Positions 16,413 to 25,800 of a stretch of 64,000 nt of DNA are shown in pieces. The number at the start of each line of letters is the position of its first letter. Position 1 is the first letter of the stretch. The notes below the pieces were generated by a model. That model saw only the letters and a program-made list of their open reading frames with translations, made no database searches and was not told the DNA's origin. The position numbers were made by a program, and so were the translations under genes. The DNA comes from DASXKD01 sp963707905 (GTDB lineage: Bacteria > Actinomycetota > Actinomycetes > Streptosporangiales > Streptosporangiaceae), in NCBI GenBank assembly GCA_963707905.1, contig CAVPSA010000023.1, positions 1-64,000 of the forward strand, written 5' to 3'.

Positions 16413-17534
16413 CTAGCTATGCCGGTACCTGGCCGCGTCGGCCTCTTTCAGGCACATGCCGAGCCCGGGCCGGTCCGGTGCCGGGGTCAGGATCCCGCCG
16501 TCGGGGTCGAGGGCTCCGTCGAAAAGCATCCGCTCGATCCGCTGGTGGTCGTGGAAGTACTCGACGTGGCGCAGGTTGGGCACCGCCACGCCGGCGTGCG
16601 CGTGCAGGTTCGGTGCGCAATGCGCGGAGACCTGCAGGTTGTGCGCGGCGGCCAGGGCGGCGCCGCGAAGGAACTCGGTGAAGCCGCCGCACCGGGTCGC
16701 GTCGAGCTGCAGGCAGTCCACCGCGCCCGCGCCGATGAGCTGTGCCGAGTCCGCGAGCGACCAGCTGTACTCCCCGGCGGCCACATCGGGGAGCACCTGG
16801 CGGCGGACCGTGGCCAGCCCGGCCAGATCCTGGCTGGACACCGGCTCCTCGAACCAGGTCACGCCATAGCCGGCCAGCCGGTGCGCGACCCTGACGGCCT
16901 GGCCGACGGTATAGCCGCCGTTGGCGTCCACGTACAGTTCGGTGCCCTCGCCGATCACCTCGCGGGCGAGCGCCACCCGCTCGGTGTCCCTGTGCTCGTT
17001 GCTGCCCCAGCTCTCGCCGATCTTGATCTTCACGCGCGGGATATGGTCCCGCTCCACCCATCCGGCGAGCTGGTCGCGGGTCTGCCTGGCGTCATAGCAG
17101 GTGAACCCGCCACTGCCGTAGATGGGCACGCTGGGCCGTGCCTGGCCGAGCAACCGCGCCAGCGGGCAGCCGAGCAACCGTGCCTTGAGGTCCCACAGCG
17201 CGATATCCACGGCGGAGATCGCCGTCGCCGCGATCCCGGGCCGCCCGATGTTGCGTACCGCACGAATCATCGCCTCGCAGGAGCCGGGCACGTCAAGCGC
17301 GCTCCGGCCGGTGACCGCACCGGCGAGCACGTCGGTGATGACCTGCCGGGCCGCCGCGGCCGCATAGCTCCAGCCGATGCCCGCCACCTCGCCTGCCCGG
17401 GCGGTGGCGAGCACCATCGTGGTCGCGTCCCAGGCAAGCGTGCCGTCCGCCTCGGGCGCATCGGTGGGGATGACGTAGGCCGCCGCGGCGACCTCGGTCA
17501 CGGCCGGCCCGCCGGTGGCGGCATCGTCCGTCAT
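16413..17534 (-). CDS. Enolase-superfamily (mandelate racemase/MLE-type) enzyme
   Basis: A 373-residue enolase-superfamily protein. The catalytic barrel shows the KxK motif (RVKIKIGESW), three metal ligands in ELYVDANGGYT, TWFEEPVSS and VAAGEYSW, and a catalytic His in SAHCAPNLHAH. The His and KxK pattern matches the mandelate racemase subgroup, which includes sugar-acid dehydratases and racemases; the substrate is not evident. The ATG overlaps the stop of the transketolase gene by one base (TGATG), so the two are translationally coupled, and a sugar or sugar-acid substrate is a reasonable inference. Confidence 0.9.
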   Translation of the reverse strand: MTDDAATGGPAVTEVAAAAYVIPTDAPEADGTLAWDATTMVLATARAGEVAGIGWSYAAAAARQVITDVLAGAVTGRSALDVPGSCEAMIRAVRNIGRPGIAATAISAVDIALWDLKARLLGCPLARLLGQARPSVPIYGSGGFTCYDARQTRDQLAGWVERDHIPRVKIKIGESWGSNEHRDTERVALAREVIGEGTELYVDANGGYTVGQAVRVAHRLAGYGVTWFEEPVSSQDLAGLATVRRQVLPDVAAGEYSWSLADSAQLIGAGAVDCLQLDATRCGGFTEFLRGAALAAAHNLQVSAHCAPNLHAHAGVAVPNLRHVEYFHDHQRIERMLFDGALDPDGGILTPAPDRPGLGMCLKEADAARYRHS

Positions 17535-19408
17535 CAGTGCGCCACCCGGTCACCGGCGAGCGCGCGGGCGGCCGCCTCGATAGCCTTCGCGTCGATCCCG
17601 GCCGCGTGCAACTGCTCGCTGGGGGTGGCCGAGCCCGGCATGGCGTGCACGGCAAGCTTGGTGATCCGCGGCGCCTGATGGCCGTTGGCGAACGCCGCGA
17701 GGACCGCGTCGCCCAGCCCGCCTTCTGCCCAGTGGTCCTCGACCGTCACGAAGCAGCCGGTGTCCGCCGCGGCGGCGCGCAGCACCTGGGTATCCACCGG
17801 TTTGACCGAGTAAAGGTCGATCACCCGGGCGGACAGGCCGCCGGCCGCCATGCTGTCGGCGGCGCGCAGTGCCTCGTGCACGGTGATGCCCGCGGCGATG
17901 ATCGTGACCTGGTCGGCGTCGCCGGACCGGAGCACCCTGCTGCCACCGATCGGGAACTCCTCGCCCGGCTGGTAGATCACCGGCGTGTCACCCCTGGTGA
18001 GCCGCAGGTAGCCGATCCCGCGGTGCCCCAGCAGGGCGGCGGTCGCCGCCGCGGCCTGGTTCGCGTCGCACGGGTACAGCACGACACTGCCGTGGACCGC
18101 GCGGAACATGGCGAGGTCTTCAAGCCCCATCTGGGACGGGCCGTCCTGGCCGATGGAGACCCCTGCGTGTGAGCCGGCGAACTTGAGGTTCGCCTGGCTG
18201 ACCGCGGCCATCCTGATGAAGTCGTACGCGCGGGCCCAGAACGCGGCGAACGTGGCCGCGAACGGCAGCCAGCCGCGCGCCTGCATGCCCAGGGCCGCGG
18301 CCGCCATCTGCTGCTCCGCTATGAACATCTCGAAGAACCGGTCCGGGTGCTGGCGGGCGAACTCCTCCGTCCGGGTCGAGTCGCTCACCTCACCGTCCAG
18401 CACGACCACATCCGGCCGGGCGGTGCCGATGGCGGCCAGGGCGGCGCCGAAGGCGGTCCGGGTCGCGGCCTGCTGGCCACATTCGTATTCCGGCAGGACG
18501 AGCCGGCTGCCGTTCACCGAGCCGGCCGCCGAGTGCCGTCCGGCGGCCGCATGCGGCGGGTGCGCCGGCACCTGGATGTTGCGGATCCCGCCGAGTTCGG
18601 CGATGGCCTCCTCGGTATCGGGCAGCGGCTTGCCGTGGGCGCCCTCGGCATCCTGCACCGCGGCCACACCGCGGCCCTTCATGGTGCGGGCGAGGATCGC
18701 GGTGGGCGCTCCCCGGGTCTCCAGCGCTTCGGTGTAGGCGGCGTCGATGGCCTCGATGTCGTGCCCGTCGATCTCGATCGTGTGCCAGCCGAACGCGCCG
18801 ATCCGCCGGGCGTAGGCGGCGGTGTCCCAGCCGTGCCGGGTTTCGCCCCGCTGGCCGAGCCGGTTCACGTCGACGATGGCGGTGAGGTTGTCCAGGCGTT
18901 CATATCCGCCGTGCTCGAACGCTTCCCACATCGAGCCCTCGGCCAGTTCGCTGTCCCCGCACAGCACCCACACCTGGTAGGGGCTGTGTTCCAGCCGGGC
19001 GGCGGCCAGCGCCATGCCGACACCGGCCGGCAGGCCGAGGCCGAGTGAGCCGGTGGCCACGTCCACCCACGGCAGCCGGGGCGTCGGGTGGCCTTCCAGC
19101 CTGCTGCCCAGCGCCCGGAAACTGAGCAGTTCGTCGTCGTCGAGCACGCCTGCCGCCCGGTACATCGCGTACAGCAGCGGTGACGCGTGGCCCTTGGCGA
19201 AGATCAGCCGGTCGTTGCCCGGGTGGGCGGGCGCGGTGAAGTCATATCGCAGGTGCTCAGCCAGCAGCACGGCCATCAGGTCGGCCGCCGACATCGAGGA
19301 TGTCGGGTGACCGGATCCGGCGGCCGCCGCGGCGTGCACCGCGTCCACCCGGAGTTGCTGTCCCAGGTCGTGAAGCTGTTTGGCATCCATGGCAAACGGC
19401 ACTACCAC
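17534..19408 (-). CDS. tkt: Transketolase
   Basis: A 624-residue thiamine-diphosphate enzyme in single-chain form. The N-terminal TPP domain has GSGHPTSSMSAADLMAVLLAEHLRYD, FAKGHASPLLYAMY, ATGSLGLGLPAGVGMALAA and the GDSELAEGSMWEA metal site. The pyrimidine domain follows (VLDGEVSDSTRTEEFARQHPDRFFEMFIAEQQMAAAALG) and the C-terminal domain has VTVEDHWAEGGLGDAV. It is slightly shorter than the central-pathway TktA and is coupled to an enolase-superfamily gene, so it may serve a catabolic pathway and not the main pentose phosphate cycle. An ATG at 19390 is an alternative start. Confidence 0.93.
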   Translation of the reverse strand: MVVPFAMDAKQLHDLGQQLRVDAVHAAAAAGSGHPTSSMSAADLMAVLLAEHLRYDFTAPAHPGNDRLIFAKGHASPLLYAMYRAAGVLDDDELLSFRALGSRLEGHPTPRLPWVDVATGSLGLGLPAGVGMALAAARLEHSPYQVWVLCGDSELAEGSMWEAFEHGGYERLDNLTAIVDVNRLGQRGETRHGWDTAAYARRIGAFGWHTIEIDGHDIEAIDAAYTEALETRGAPTAILARTMKGRGVAAVQDAEGAHGKPLPDTEEAIAELGGIRNIQVPAHPPHAAAGRHSAAGSVNGSRLVLPEYECGQQAATRTAFGAALAAIGTARPDVVVLDGEVSDSTRTEEFARQHPDRFFEMFIAEQQMAAAALGMQARGWLPFAATFAAFWARAYDFIRMAAVSQANLKFAGSHAGVSIGQDGPSQMGLEDLAMFRAVHGSVVLYPCDANQAAAATAALLGHRGIGYLRLTRGDTPVIYQPGEEFPIGGSRVLRSGDADQVTIIAAGITVHEALRAADSMAAGGLSARVIDLYSVKPVDTQVLRAAAADTGCFVTVEDHWAEGGLGDAVLAAFANGHQAPRITKLAVHAMPGSATPSEQLHAAGIDAKAIEAAARALAGDRVAH

Positions 19409-19417
19409 GGTGCGGCT

Positions 19418-19441
19418 GTTTCAATCCCGCGCCCCGGGTAG
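19418..19441 (+). promoter_or_regulatory. Candidate SigB/SigF-type promoter of the GAF-ANTAR gene
   Basis: GTTT at 19418-19421, 14 bases, then GGGTAG at 19436-19441. The match to GNNT-N14-16-GGGTA is full, and GTTT is the preferred -35 in this class. The start codon at 19478 follows a ggggcaggag ribosome site. Confidence 0.6.
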
Positions 19442-19477
19442 GGATCTTGGCACCGTGGGGGCAGGAGCGAAAGGCAG

Positions 19478-20221
19478 ATGGAGACGATGGGCGAGCCAGG
19501 CGGCGATGTGACGGACAACCTGACCGAGCTGCAGAAGGCGCTGCTCGGCACGGAGACCCTGGAGCAGTTTCTGCAGGAACTGGCAACGCTTGCCGCCCGC
19601 CTGGTGACCGATGGGGTGTCGTGTGGCATGACCATGCGGCCCAATGGGCGGCCCGCCACGGTGGCGTGCAGCGACCCGCTGGCTTCGGAGACCGACGAGG
19701 TGCAGTACCGCCTCGATGACGGACCGTGCCTGCACGCGATGCGGTCCGGCGACCGGGTGAGCATCGACGACACCGGCGACCGGGCCCGGTGGCCACGCTT
19801 CGAGGCCGCAGCCCACGCCCGGGGGATCAGGTCCTGCCTGGCGCTGCCGCTGATCGCGGACGGCAAGCCGGTGGGCGCGCTCAACCTCTACGCGCGCGGC
19901 GTGGCCGCGTTCGGCCCTGCGCAGATCCGCCGTGCGGAGAACCTCGCGGAGAACGCATCAGGCGCGCTGTCCATGATGCTGCGGCTGGCCTCGTACTCCG
20001 AGCTGACCGAGCAGCTCCGCTCCTCGCTGACCTCGCGTGCGGTGATCTACCAGGCTCTCGGGGTGATCATGGCTCAGGAGCGGTGCACCCAGGCCAGGGC
20101 GTTCGAGATGCTGCGTGCCGCGTCCCAGAACAGCAACGTCAAGCTTCGCGACATCGCCAGCGCGATCGTCACCAGCGTCAGCGGCGAGCCGCCGCAGCCA
20201 CACGCGTTCGAAGAGCACTAG
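19478..20221 (+). CDS. GAF-ANTAR domain transcription antitermination regulator
   Basis: A 247-residue protein with a GAF sensor at about 25-165 (DDGPCLHAMRSGDRVSIDDT, SCLALPLIADGKPVGALNLY) and a C-terminal ANTAR RNA-binding domain (LTSRAVIYQALGVIMAQERCTQARAFEMLRAAS, then KLRDIASAIV). ANTAR proteins bind paired hairpins in nascent RNA and block termination. The GAF ligand is unknown. A clear SigB-type promoter lies upstream, which would place antitermination under general stress control. It diverges from the transketolase operon. Confidence 0.92.
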   Translation: METMGEPGGDVTDNLTELQKALLGTETLEQFLQELATLAARLVTDGVSCGMTMRPNGRPATVACSDPLASETDEVQYRLDDGPCLHAMRSGDRVSIDDTGDRARWPRFEAAAHARGIRSCLALPLIADGKPVGALNLYARGVAAFGPAQIRRAENLAENASGALSMMLRLASYSELTEQLRSSLTSRAVIYQALGVIMAQERCTQARAFEMLRAASQNSNVKLRDIASAIVTSVSGEPPQPHAFEEH

Positions 20222-20235
20222 GTGCGGCGGCAGGC

Positions 20236-20661
20236 TCACCCCGGCTGCGGCGCCCGCCCGTCCTGGCCGGCCTGCCCGGCGGGGCCGGAGGGTGCGGCAT
20301 GGCCCTGGTGTGCCGTTCCGCTCCCGGGGCCGGCCATCGCGGCCGCGACGCTCGGGTAGATCTCGATCAGCCGGTCCACCCCGGTGATGGCCAGCACGCG
20401 GGTCACGCCGGCCGCGCTCGCCGCTACCCGCAGCCCCGCGCCGCTCGCGTTCGCCTTCTGTACCGCATGGACCAGGGCAGTCACTCCCGCGGAGTCGCAG
20501 AACGTCGTCGCGCTCATGTCCGCGATCACCATCCAGGCGCCTTGCGCGACGGCCATGAGCAGATCCTGGCGGACCTGGCCGGCGTTGGATATGTCGACCT
20601 CGACCGGGAGATTCACGACCGCGACGCGGCCAACCCAGACCACCGGCCGGTCACCGGACAC
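20236..20661 (-). CDS. STAS-domain anti-sigma factor antagonist
   Basis: A 141-residue SpoIIAA-like protein. The core is VVNLPVEVDISNAGQVRQDLL, IADMSATTFCDSAGVTALVHAV and LRVAASAAGVTRVLAITGVDRLIEI. The phosphosite region D-S-A-G-V keeps a Ser directly after the Asp, unlike the STAS at 13962. About 30 Gly/Pro/Gln-rich residues form a disordered tail. It runs convergently towards the GAF-ANTAR gene with 14 bases between them. It is a possible substrate for either MEDS kinase in the window. Confidence 0.88.
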   Translation of the reverse strand: MSGDRPVVWVGRVAVVNLPVEVDISNAGQVRQDLLMAVAQGAWMVIADMSATTFCDSAGVTALVHAVQKANASGAGLRVAASAAGVTRVLAITGVDRLIEIYPSVAAAMAGPGSGTAHQGHAAPSGPAGQAGQDGRAPQPG

Positions 20662-20843
20662 AGGCCATCACCACCCGTCCAAGCGAGAAGAGAGGGCAGG
20701 CCGCGTCTCTGGACCCAGAAGCGGCCGCCCCTGGCCGGGGCAACCGCACAGGGCATTCTTGCGTCGGGCCAGCCATGACGCAAGCGGCTGGCACGACGCG
20801 GTTAGGCAACGATTCCCGCCGTGGCCGAAATCTCCGCGCGGCC

Positions 20844-20868
20844 GTGTATCGGGCCGGGGCATGGGTAG
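20844..20868 (+). promoter_or_regulatory. Weak candidate SigB/SigF-type promoter
   Basis: GTGT at 20844-20847, 15 bases, then GGGTAG at 20863-20868, 55 bases before the F420 oxidoreductase start. The -35 is a poor match, so chance occurrence is possible. Confidence 0.3.
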
Positions 20869-20923
20869 CCGCAGCTGGCGATGACAAGACGGGAAACGCG
20901 GACGTTCAAACGGAGGTTGACAG

Positions 20924-21876
20924 ATGACCCGCTTCGGTTACTTCCTGTCCTGCGAGGAGTACGGGCCGGCCGAGCTGATCCGCCAGGCACGGCTCGCCGA
21001 GGAGGCCGGGTTCGGCGCACTGTGGATCTCCGACCATTTCCATCCCTGGCTAGACGAGCAGGGCCAGAGCCCGTTCGTCTGGTCGCTGATCGGCGCCATC
21101 TCACAGGTCACGTCGCTGCCGATCACGACCGCGGTGACCTGCCCGCTGATCCGTCAGCACCCAGCGATCGTGGCGCAGGCCGCAGCCACATCCGCGCTGC
21201 TCACCAGCGGCTCGTTCACTCTCGGGGTGGGCACGGGGGAGGCGCTGAACGAGCACATCCTCGGTGACCGGTGGCCATCGGCCGAAGAGCGCCTGGAGAT
21301 GCTCGAAGAGTCCGTCGGTGTCATCAGGGAGCTGCTGACCGGAAAGCTCATCACCCACCAGGGCAGGCATTACCAGGTCGACACGGCCAGGCTGTACTCG
21401 GTGCCGGAAGGCCCGCTGCCGATCTTCATGTCTGGCTTCGGCGAGAAGTCGGTCAAGCTCGCCGCGAGGCTCGCCGACGGGTACGTGTGCGTGCAGCCCA
21501 ATGCTGATCTCGTCCGGCTCTACCGGGAGTCCGGTGGCGGCGACCGGCCGGTGCAGGGCGGCATGAAGGTCTGCTGGGGCCCCGACGCCGGGCAGGCGCG
21601 CAAGGCGCTGCACCGCCTCTGGCCCAACGAGGAGATCCCGGGCGAGGCCGCCCAGCTCCTCCCGCTGCCACGGCACTTCGGTGAGCTGGCGCAGCTCGTC
21701 CCCGAGGACTCGATGAGTGCGCCAGCCGGGCCGGACCCGCAGGTGCATCTGGCCGGCATCGCGCCTACGTCGAGGCGGGCTTCGACGAGGTGTACATCGG
21801 CCAGGCCGGGGGAGAGCATGACGGATTCTTCGATTTCTACGCGAACACGGTGCCGCCGCGGCTACGGGAGGACTAG
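20924..21876 (+). pseudogene. F420-dependent LLM-class oxidoreductase (frameshifted)
   Basis: A luciferase-like TIM-barrel oxidoreductase of the F420/G6PDH-like group (FGYFLSCEEYGPAELIRQARLAEEAGF, WISDHFHPWLDEQGQSPFVWS, LGVGTGEALNEHILG, MSGFGEKSVKLAARLADGYV). After PQVHLAG the frame is lost near 21760 and the expected tail (RAYVEAGFDEVYIGQAGGEH) continues in another frame to a TAG at 21874-21876. Adding one C, giving ATCCGC in place of ATCGC, restores a protein of about 317 residues. Either a recent mutation or a sequencing error explains this. It lies just upstream of the FAD/Fe-S dehydrogenase and may be co-transcribed. Confidence 0.85.
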
Positions 21877-21914
21877 CCGGTCGCCGGGCGGCCCGGTGGA
21901 AGGAAGGCCGATCA

Positions 21915-24866
21915 GTGACGCAGGTCATGGTCCCGGCAGCCGACGTGGACGTCGCGCAGCTGCACGCCGCGCTGGACGAGCGGGTGGACGGCGAGGTCAG
22001 GTTCGATCCGGGCACCCTGAGCGCCTACGCCCAAGACGCCTCCAACTACCGGCAGGTGCCGATCGGCGTGGTGGTCCCGCGCACCGTGGACGCGGGCGCG
22101 GAAGCGGTCAGGGTGTGCCGGGAGGCCGGGGCGCCGGTGCTGTCCCGCGGCGGCGGGACCAGCCTGGCCGGCCAGTGCGTGAACACCGCGGTCGTCATCG
22201 ACTGGACCAAGTACTGCCACCAGCTGGTCTCGTTCGACGCCGGCGCGAGGACCGCTGTCGTGCAGCCCGGCATGGCGCTTGACAAGGTCAACGACGCGCT
22301 TGCGCCGCACGGGCTGATGGTCGGGCCCAAGCCGTCCACGCACGTGAGCTGCACCATCGGCGGCATGATCGGGAACAACTCGTGTGGCTCCACCGCGCAG
22401 GCGTACGGCAAGATGGCCGACTCGGTACGGCGGCTCGAGGTGCTCTGCTACGGCGGGCTGCGCACCTGGGTCGGCGAGACCAGCGACGAGGAATACGAGC
22501 GGATCGTCGCGGCCGGTGGCGGCAAGGCGGAGCTGTACCGGCGGCTGCGCGAGATCCGCGACGGCTACCTGGGCGAGATCCGCACCGGCTACCCGAAGAT
22601 CCCGCGCCGGGTGTCCGGCTACAACCTCGACCAGTTGCTCCCCGAGAACGGGTTCAACGTGGCCAGGGCGCTGGTCGGCAGCGAGAGCACGCTGGTCACC
22701 GTGCTGCACGCGGAAATAGACCTGTTCGAGGTGCCGCGGTTCCGGTCCCTGGTCGTGCTCGGCTATCCCGACATCGCCCAGGCCGCCGACGTCGTGCCGA
22801 AGGTGGTCGAACACAAGCCGCTGGCCTGTGAAGGGCTGGACGACACGCTGATCTCGCTGGAGCGGGAGGAGCACCTGGCCGGCGACGCGCTGGACAAGCT
22901 GCCGGAAGGATCCGGCTGGCTGATGATCCAGTTCGGTGCGGACAGCAAGGCGGAGGCGCAGGCCAGGGCGCACGCGCTGATCGAGGACGTGCAAGGCGAC
23001 GGCGACCACCCGAAACCGCATGCCGCGTACGTGGACGACCCGGCGGTGGAGGACAAGCTCAACGACGTGCGCGAGGCGGGCCTGGGCGCCACCGCCTACC
23101 CGCCGGGCAAGCACGAGACGCACGAGGGCTGGGAGGACGCCGCGGTCCCGCCGGACCGGCTCGGCGATTACCTGCGCGATTTCCGCAAGCTGCTGGAGCG
23201 CTACGACTACCGGGGCGCCTCGCTGTACGGGCACTTCGGCCAGGGCTGCGTGCACACCCGGATCCCGTTCGAGCTGCGCACCGCCGAGGGCATCGCGCAC
23301 TACCGGTCGTTCGTCCAGGACGCCGCCGATCTGGTGGTCAGCTACGGCGGCTCACTGTCCGGCGAGCACGGCGACGGCCAGTCCCGCGGCGAGCTGCTGG
23401 CCAGGATGTTCGGCCCGGACCTGATCCGCGCCTTCGGCGAGCTGAAGGCCGCCTTCGACCCGGGCAACCGGATGAACCCGGGCAAGATCGTCGAGCCCAA
23501 CCCGCTGGACTCGCATCTCACCAGGCGTGGCTGGTTCCCGAAGGAGCCACTGACGCTTTTTCATTACGCCAGCGACGGGGGCAGGTTCTCCCGGGCGGCG
23601 TCGCGGTGCGTCGGGGTGGGCAAGTGCCGCGGCGACGAGGGCGGGGTGATGTGCCCCAGCTACCGGGCCACCCGGGAAGAGGAGCATTCCACCCGCGGCC
23701 GGTCCCGGCTGCTCATGGAGATGGTTCGCGGTGAGGTGATCCGCGACGGCTGGCACTCCACCGAGGTGCGGGACGCGCTCGACCTGTGCCTGGCCTGCAA
23801 GGGCTGCCGCAAGGACTGCCCGGTCGAGGTGGACATGGCCACCTACAAGGCCGAGTTCCTCGCCCACCACTACAAGGGCAGGCTGCGGCCGGCATCGCAC
23901 TACTCGATGGGCTGGCTGCCGGTCGCGGCGCTGCTCGCCGCGCGGGCTCCCGGGCTGGTCAACGCGGCCGGGCGGGCGCCGCTGCTGAGCCGCCTGATCA
24001 AGGCCGCCGGCGGTATCGACCAGCATCGGGACCTGCCGGCCTTCGCCGGGGAGCGGTTCACCCGGTGGCACGCCCGGCGCGGCGCCAGGCAGGCTGGCGA
24101 GGATGCCCCACGGGCGGGCGAGCGTGGCCGACAGGCTGACAAGAGAGTCATCCTGTGGCCGGACACCTTCACCAACAGCTTCCACCCCGAGGTCGGCAAG
24201 GCGGCAGTGGCCGTGCTCGAGGACGCCGGGTTCACCGTGGCGGTGCCGGCCCGGCCGGTCTGCTGCGGCCTCACCTGGATCTCCACCGGCCAGCTCGGCG
24301 TGGCCGCCGCGATGCTGAAACGGGCCATCCGGACGCTGCGTCCCGAGCTGCGGGCGGGCACCCGCGTGGTGGTGCTGGAGCCGAGTTGCGCCGCGGTGTT
24401 CCGGTCGGACGCCGCCGATCTGCTCGGCTCCGATGACGCCCGGCTGCTGGCCAAACGGACCAGGACGCTGGCCGAAGTGCTCACCGAGGCAGGCTGGCGG
24501 CCGCCCGCGCGCCCCGTCCTCGGCCGCCGCGCGGCCATCGCACAGGTGCACTGCCACCAGCACGCCATCATGGGCTTCGACGCCGACACCGAGCTGCTGA
24601 AGGCCTGCGGCGTCGACGTCGACGTGCTGAACAGCGGGTGCTGCGGGCTGGCCGGCAACTTCGGCTTCGAGGCCGGCCACTACGAGGTGTCCGTCGCCTG
24701 CGCCGAGCACGGGCTGTGGCCGGCCGTCAGGGATGCGCGCCCGGACACCGCCGTGCTGGCCGACGGGTTCTCCTGCCGTACCCAGATCCAGGCCGGCCAT
24801 CTCGGCCGGCAGGGCATCCACCTGGCCCAACTGCTCGCCGAGCTGACCACAAACCAGTCCAACTGA
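21915..24866 (+). CDS. FAD-linked oxidase / Fe-S (GlpC-type) fusion dehydrogenase
   Basis: A 983-residue flavoprotein related to D-lactate/2-hydroxyacid dehydrogenases. The N-terminal half is a PCMH FAD-binding domain (VLSRGGGTSLAGQCVN, HVSCTIGGMIGNNSCGS) with the FAD-oxidase C-terminal domain (GEHGDGQSRGELL, DPGNRMNPGKIV). Then comes a ferredoxin-like segment (CVGVGKCR, CLACKGCRKDCPVEVDMATYKAEF) and two CCG-type cysteine modules (VCCGLTWISTGQLG, SGCCGLAGNFG). It would pass electrons from a 2-hydroxy acid through Fe-S centres to the quinone pool. The start is a GTG 36 bases after the oxidoreductase. The substrate is unassigned. Confidence 0.92.
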   Translation: MTQVMVPAADVDVAQLHAALDERVDGEVRFDPGTLSAYAQDASNYRQVPIGVVVPRTVDAGAEAVRVCREAGAPVLSRGGGTSLAGQCVNTAVVIDWTKYCHQLVSFDAGARTAVVQPGMALDKVNDALAPHGLMVGPKPSTHVSCTIGGMIGNNSCGSTAQAYGKMADSVRRLEVLCYGGLRTWVGETSDEEYERIVAAGGGKAELYRRLREIRDGYLGEIRTGYPKIPRRVSGYNLDQLLPENGFNVARALVGSESTLVTVLHAEIDLFEVPRFRSLVVLGYPDIAQAADVVPKVVEHKPLACEGLDDTLISLEREEHLAGDALDKLPEGSGWLMIQFGADSKAEAQARAHALIEDVQGDGDHPKPHAAYVDDPAVEDKLNDVREAGLGATAYPPGKHETHEGWEDAAVPPDRLGDYLRDFRKLLERYDYRGASLYGHFGQGCVHTRIPFELRTAEGIAHYRSFVQDAADLVVSYGGSLSGEHGDGQSRGELLARMFGPDLIRAFGELKAAFDPGNRMNPGKIVEPNPLDSHLTRRGWFPKEPLTLFHYASDGGRFSRAASRCVGVGKCRGDEGGVMCPSYRATREEEHSTRGRSRLLMEMVRGEVIRDGWHSTEVRDALDLCLACKGCRKDCPVEVDMATYKAEFLAHHYKGRLRPASHYSMGWLPVAALLAARAPGLVNAAGRAPLLSRLIKAAGGIDQHRDLPAFAGERFTRWHARRGARQAGEDAPRAGERGRQADKRVILWPDTFTNSFHPEVGKAAVAVLEDAGFTVAVPARPVCCGLTWISTGQLGVAAAMLKRAIRTLRPELRAGTRVVVLEPSCAAVFRSDAADLLGSDDARLLAKRTRTLAEVLTEAGWRPPARPVLGRRAAIAQVHCHQHAIMGFDADTELLKACGVDVDVLNSGCCGLAGNFGFEAGHYEVSVACAEHGLWPAVRDARPDTAVLADGFSCRTQIQAGHLGRQGIHLAQLLAELTTNQSN

Positions 24867-24876
24867 GGAGGATCCA

Positions 24877-25781
24877 ATGTCGATCTGGGGACACCGCGAC
24901 AGCGAACCACAGGCCGGGGAGGCACACGAGAGCCCGGCCGCGGCGCACAACGCGCAGGAACCGGCCGCGGCACACCAGGCCGGGGAATACCAGGCCGGTG
25001 AACACCAGGCCGGGGAAGCGGCGCCCGCCTTCTGGCGGGCGCAGGGTGAGACCCCGGGGGTGCCCGGGCGGGAACCCGCCGATGCACCGCCGCTGGCGGC
25101 CTACGGGCAGCAGGGGTCCGGCGACGCCCCGGCCCCGGCAGTGAGCGAGTCCGCGGCCGGCACCGACGCGCCGGTCCCGGTGCTGACCGGCGAGGTCGTG
25201 GTGCTCGACGGACAGACCGCGGTCAAGGATCCGGTCCTGACCGGCCCGGCCGAGAACCAGGCCGGGGTGCACGACGCGGATGCCGTGGGCCCGGACATGA
25301 CGGAGATCCGGGACCCGTCGATGGCCGGGGCGCACGAGCCGGTGATCGATGCCCAGGAGTCGGCGAGCGAGGCGCAGGTGCCCGTGGCCGAGCCGCAGGA
25401 GCCGGTGGCCGGGGCATTCGAGCCGGCGACTGAGGCTCAGGAGCCGACGGCGGGCGAGGTTCAGGAGCCAGCCGCGGCGGCCGCTTTCCCCGATGCCGCT
25501 GCCGCGCCGGCTTCCCCGGCGGTATCCCGGCGCAGCGCTGGAGCGAGATCCTGGTGGCCTTCGTGGACGACCCGCGCGGCTCGGTCAAGATGGCCGCGGA
25601 CGCCGTGGACGAGGCCATCGACGAGTTCGTGAACTCGGTCCGGGCCCGGCAGCGGGCGCTGGCGTCCACCTGGCAAAGCGCCGACGCCGGCACCGAGCAG
25701 CTCCGCACCGCGCTGCGGGACTACCGCATGCTCGGTCAGCGGGTGCAGCAACTGGACCTGGGCGGGAATACCGGCGCCTGA
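24877..25781 (+). pseudogene. Hydrophilic protein with conserved helical C-terminus (apparent frameshift)
   Basis: The first 215 residues are acidic, Ala/Glu/Pro-rich and repetitive (AGEYQAGEHQAGEAA; repeated QEP units), with no recognisable domain. The conserved part comes in a second frame: QRWSEILVAFVDDPRGSVKMA, then AADAVDEAIDEFVNSVRARQR and LRDYRMLGQRVQQL, ending at 25781. The two frames join near 25520-25535, where a one-base change would give one 301-residue protein. The C-terminal block looks like a small helical domain common in actinobacterial hypothetical proteins. It follows the dehydrogenase by 10 bases with a gaggagg site, so it belongs to the same operon. Confidence 0.65.
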
Positions 25782-25800
25782 GCCGGCCCGGCCCGCGCCG

